Shown here: positions 62,023-64,000 of the stretch, piece by piece | Position numbering within the stretch: position 1 is the stretch's first letter | Layout: each line of letters starts with the position of its first letter | NCBI RefSeq assembly: GCF_040493455.1 | Contig: NZ_JANFDA010000003.1 | Location: forward strand, 310,001 to 374,000 | DNA length: 64,000 nucleotides | Direction: 5' to 3' | From: Microcosmobacter sp040493455 | Lineage (GTDB): Bacteria > Bacteroidota > Bacteroidia > Flavobacteriales > Flavobacteriaceae | Translations under genes and position numbers: made by a program | Notes under the pieces: generated by a model | Database searches by the model: none | What the model was told of the DNA's origin: nothing | What the model saw: only the letters and a program-made list of their open reading frames with translations

Positions 62023-63552
62023 ATGAAGGTCTTTTTAAAGCTGGTATTTTGTTTTATGGTAAGTATATCCTATTGCCAACAGACTCCAATTGATTTTTCT
62101 GATAATGCTTTGCATAATTTTAGTGTTTGGGGAGGTAGTACATTTGCTATAGTTCCTTCGCCTACAGATGCAAGTAATCCTACTGGAGAGTTCTTCCGTT
62201 CAAGCTCATCCGATCCTCAAGGACAGTATTTAGATTTAGTTGTGCCTATTGATTTAGATGTTGAAGACGTTATCACGTTAGAATTTTATGCCTTTGACCC
62301 TAATCCGCATAATGTAGTTGTACGATTGGAAAATGGTACTAATACAGATGTAGAAATTGGTGTTCCGGTTACATCACAAAATACTTGGACAGAATTAAGC
62401 TTCGATTTTTCTACCGTTGGTGGGACAGGTCAATATAGTCGGTTAGTAATTAGAATAGATGATGGCAGCACAGTTCCTGGTGCTTTTCGTATAGATAATA
62501 TTAATGATGGATCGGTAGCAGTTAATCCTAATGAATTGGATGTAATCTATACTGATTTAGTATGGTCTGATGAATTTGATAGTACAGGACCAATTGCTGT
62601 AAATGCATCCAAATGGCATCATCAAACTTTTGGACCCAATGGAGGACAATGGTTCAATGGAGAGCAGCAGCACTATACTGATAGATTGGATAATTCTTAT
62701 GTGGAAAATGGGTATTTGAATATTGTAGCCAAGAGTGAAACCTTTACACAAGATGGTGTGACACTAAATTATACCTCAGCTCGATTAAATTCTAAGTTTG
62801 CGTTCACCTACGGAAGGGTAGACGTAAGAGCCAAATTACCAGCCGGTGATGGTACGTGGCCAGCGATATGGACTTTGGGTAAAAATGTAAACGAAGTAGG
62901 GGCTTATTGGCAAACACAAGGATTTGGGACAACGACATGGCCAGCATGTGGCGAAATAGATATTATGGAGCATGGATTAGGAGCTGTGAATGATACTTCG
63001 AGTGCGATACATACACCATCAAGCTCTGGAAATACAGTAAATACGGCATCTCAATTAATTAGCGATGTTGCTAATAATTTCCATGTGTATTCTGTGAATT
63101 GGTCGCCAAATCAAATTACATTTTTAGTAGATGGTGTTGGTTTTTATACCTATAACCCACCAGTTAAAGATGCTAGCACTTGGCCATTTGATTTAGAACA
63201 ATACCTCATCCTTAATATTGCTATGGGAGGCATCGCTGGAAATATAGATCCAAGCTTTACGCAAAGCCCTATGGTCATTGACTATGTAAGAGTTTATCAA
63301 AATCAATTGAGTACTGAAGAAATCACAATTAATGATTTTAGAATTACACCAAACCCTGCTTCAGATTATATCAATATTTCTAGCGACTTGGATATTGATT
63401 CCGTTGAAATATACAACATGCTAGGTCAACGTATGCTGAAAACAAATAGTAACACAAACCGCCTTAATATCACTAATATTGAATCAGGATTGTATATACT
63501 GAAAATTCATGCAGGTAATGCAACAGTAAGTAATAAGATTATTATCAATTAA
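62023..63552 (+). CDS. GH16 family glucanase with T9SS sorting domain (laminarinase type)
   Basis: 509 residues. Signal peptide MKVFLKLVFCFMVSISYC; a beta-sandwich, CBM-like domain about 22-165; GH16 about 175-425 with the catalytic motif GEIDIMEHG (Glu311, Asp313, Glu316) and WSDEFD, WPAIWTLG; a C-terminal T9SS sorting domain about 440-509 (ITPNPASDYINISS, VEIYNMLGQRML, LYILKIHAGN). It is predicted to be secreted by the type IX system and to cut beta-1,3 (laminarin) or mixed-linkage glucans. Single gene. Confidence 0.92.
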   Translation: MKVFLKLVFCFMVSISYCQQTPIDFSDNALHNFSVWGGSTFAIVPSPTDASNPTGEFFRSSSSDPQGQYLDLVVPIDLDVEDVITLEFYAFDPNPHNVVVRLENGTNTDVEIGVPVTSQNTWTELSFDFSTVGGTGQYSRLVIRIDDGSTVPGAFRIDNINDGSVAVNPNELDVIYTDLVWSDEFDSTGPIAVNASKWHHQTFGPNGGQWFNGEQQHYTDRLDNSYVENGYLNIVAKSETFTQDGVTLNYTSARLNSKFAFTYGRVDVRAKLPAGDGTWPAIWTLGKNVNEVGAYWQTQGFGTTTWPACGEIDIMEHGLGAVNDTSSAIHTPSSSGNTVNTASQLISDVANNFHVYSVNWSPNQITFLVDGVGFYTYNPPVKDASTWPFDLEQYLILNIAMGGIAGNIDPSFTQSPMVIDYVRVYQNQLSTEEITINDFRITPNPASDYINISSDLDIDSVEIYNMLGQRMLKTNSNTNRLNITNIESGLYILKIHAGNATVSNKIIIN

Positions 63553-64000
63553 TAACTGATCGTCTCAACTATTTCTAGACCATAACCAATCATACCAACT
63601 CTTGGTTTTTGTTCACTATTGGTCATTAATCGTAGTTTAGAAACATTTATATCGTGCAGTATTTGTGCACCGATACCAAAATCCTTAACATCCATAGGCA
63701 TTCTCGGTGCTTTCACAATCTTGTTTGAAACTTGAGACGCTTTCAAAATACCTAAACGATTCAACAGATTTGTAGACTTAGGCTGTTGGTTGATAAAAAT
63801 AATAGCGCCAGATCCAGCATCATTGATAACCTTGAACATGTTATCGAGTTTCTTGTCAGCATTATTAGTCAAGGTACCCAAGATATCATTATTAACAAGC
63901 GTAGAGTTTACACGTGTCAACACAGGATCATCTGTATTCCATGAACCTTTAGTTAGCGCAATATGAATCTGATTATTCGTAGTCTGCTGATATGCTCTTA
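63549..64000 (-). CDS. ribB: 3,4-dihydroxy-2-butanone-4-phosphate synthase / GTP cyclohydrolase II-like, C-terminal part (cut by window edge)
   Basis: The reading frame is open to base 64000 (QQTTNNQIHIALTKGSWNTDDP at the upstream edge), so the start lies outside. The visible about 150 residues match the C-terminal GTP cyclohydrolase II-like half of flavobacterial riboflavin-synthesis proteins (FGIGAQILHDINVSKLRLMTN, MIGYGLEIVE). Its zinc-binding Cys region would be upstream, so it cannot be decided whether this half is active. Convergent with the GH16 gene, overlapping by 4 nt. Confidence 0.83.
   Translation of the reverse strand, partial: RAYQQTTNNQIHIALTKGSWNTDDPVLTRVNSTLVNNDILGTLTNNADKKLDNMFKVINDAGSGAIIFINQQPKSTNLLNRLGILKASQVSNKIVKAPRMPMDVKDFGIGAQILHDINVSKLRLMTNSEQKPRVGMIGYGLEIVETISY

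Noticed and set aside
1..64000. CRISPR array or rRNA operon
   Set aside because: No regularly spaced direct repeats and no rRNA-like sequence were seen.

Overview
The window looks like the chromosome of a marine-type member of the Flavobacteriaceae (Bacteroidota). The evidence is AT-rich DNA, Bacteroidota promoters of the form TTTG-N20-TAnnTTTG, almost no Shine-Dalgarno sites, a type IX secretion C-terminal domain on a GH16 glucanase, bacillithiol synthesis (bshB1), many small lipoproteins, DUF2911 and Lacal_2735-family proteins, and a fused ResB/ResC protein. Most of it is ordinary core genome.

Layout. 0-5 kb: the end of an SDR, a small lipoprotein, a transaldolase-like aldolase, a redox-dead thioredoxin-like lipoprotein and an ABC-F ATPase with one intact and one degenerate ATP site. 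5.2-5.5 kb: a gene-free stretch with a plus-strand promoter and terminator, a candidate sRNA. 6-16.8 kb: clpC, gyrA, a TPR protein, an NlpC/P60 hydrolase, a thiolase and a PgpH-like HD phosphodiesterase. 16.9-17.2 kb: tRNA-Ser(GCT), tRNA-Pro(TGG), tRNA-Arg(TCT). 17.4-25 kb: a minus-strand stress-type cluster (SRPBCC, TspO, Lacal_2735, an SDR lacking its catalytic Tyr, folE, a DUF2867-type SDR, an ABC1/UbiB kinase, TetR, aquaporin). Two matching 28-bp inverted repeats lie at the same distance from two promoters in this cluster and are probably the TetR operators.

25-31 kb: a DUF2911 protein, then a PIG-L protein, an unlisted 36-residue membrane peptide and an SSS symporter, tightly coupled, then a short MscS channel. 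31-36.3 kb: a housekeeping operon (DUF2520, KdsC-like phosphatase, UbiA prenyltransferase, Maf, lipoprotein), followed by a Crp/Fnr regulator that shares a divergent control region, with a perfect FNR-like palindrome, with a truncated-haemoglobin operon. 36.4-46 kb: the cytochrome c maturation fusion, an amidohydrolase with an inserted membrane region, RluE, MATE, a PLP trans-sulfuration enzyme with bshB1, and tRNA-His(GTG).

46-54.7 kb: an accessory-looking, all-minus-strand block of small lipoproteins, immunity-like domains and common accessory families. It is punctuated by four copies of a terminator hairpin first seen behind tRNA-His, two of which lie in longer diverged repeats. 54.7-64 kb: two paralogous M28 peptidases, a DUF3108 protein, tRNA-Ser(TGA), a nitroreductase, a DegT aminotransferase, a secreted laminarinase-like GH16 enzyme and the end of ribB. 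No prophage, transposase, integrase or CRISPR array was seen. The points most worth testing are the TetR operator pair, the Fnr-type switch, the orphan sRNA and the coupled small membrane peptide.
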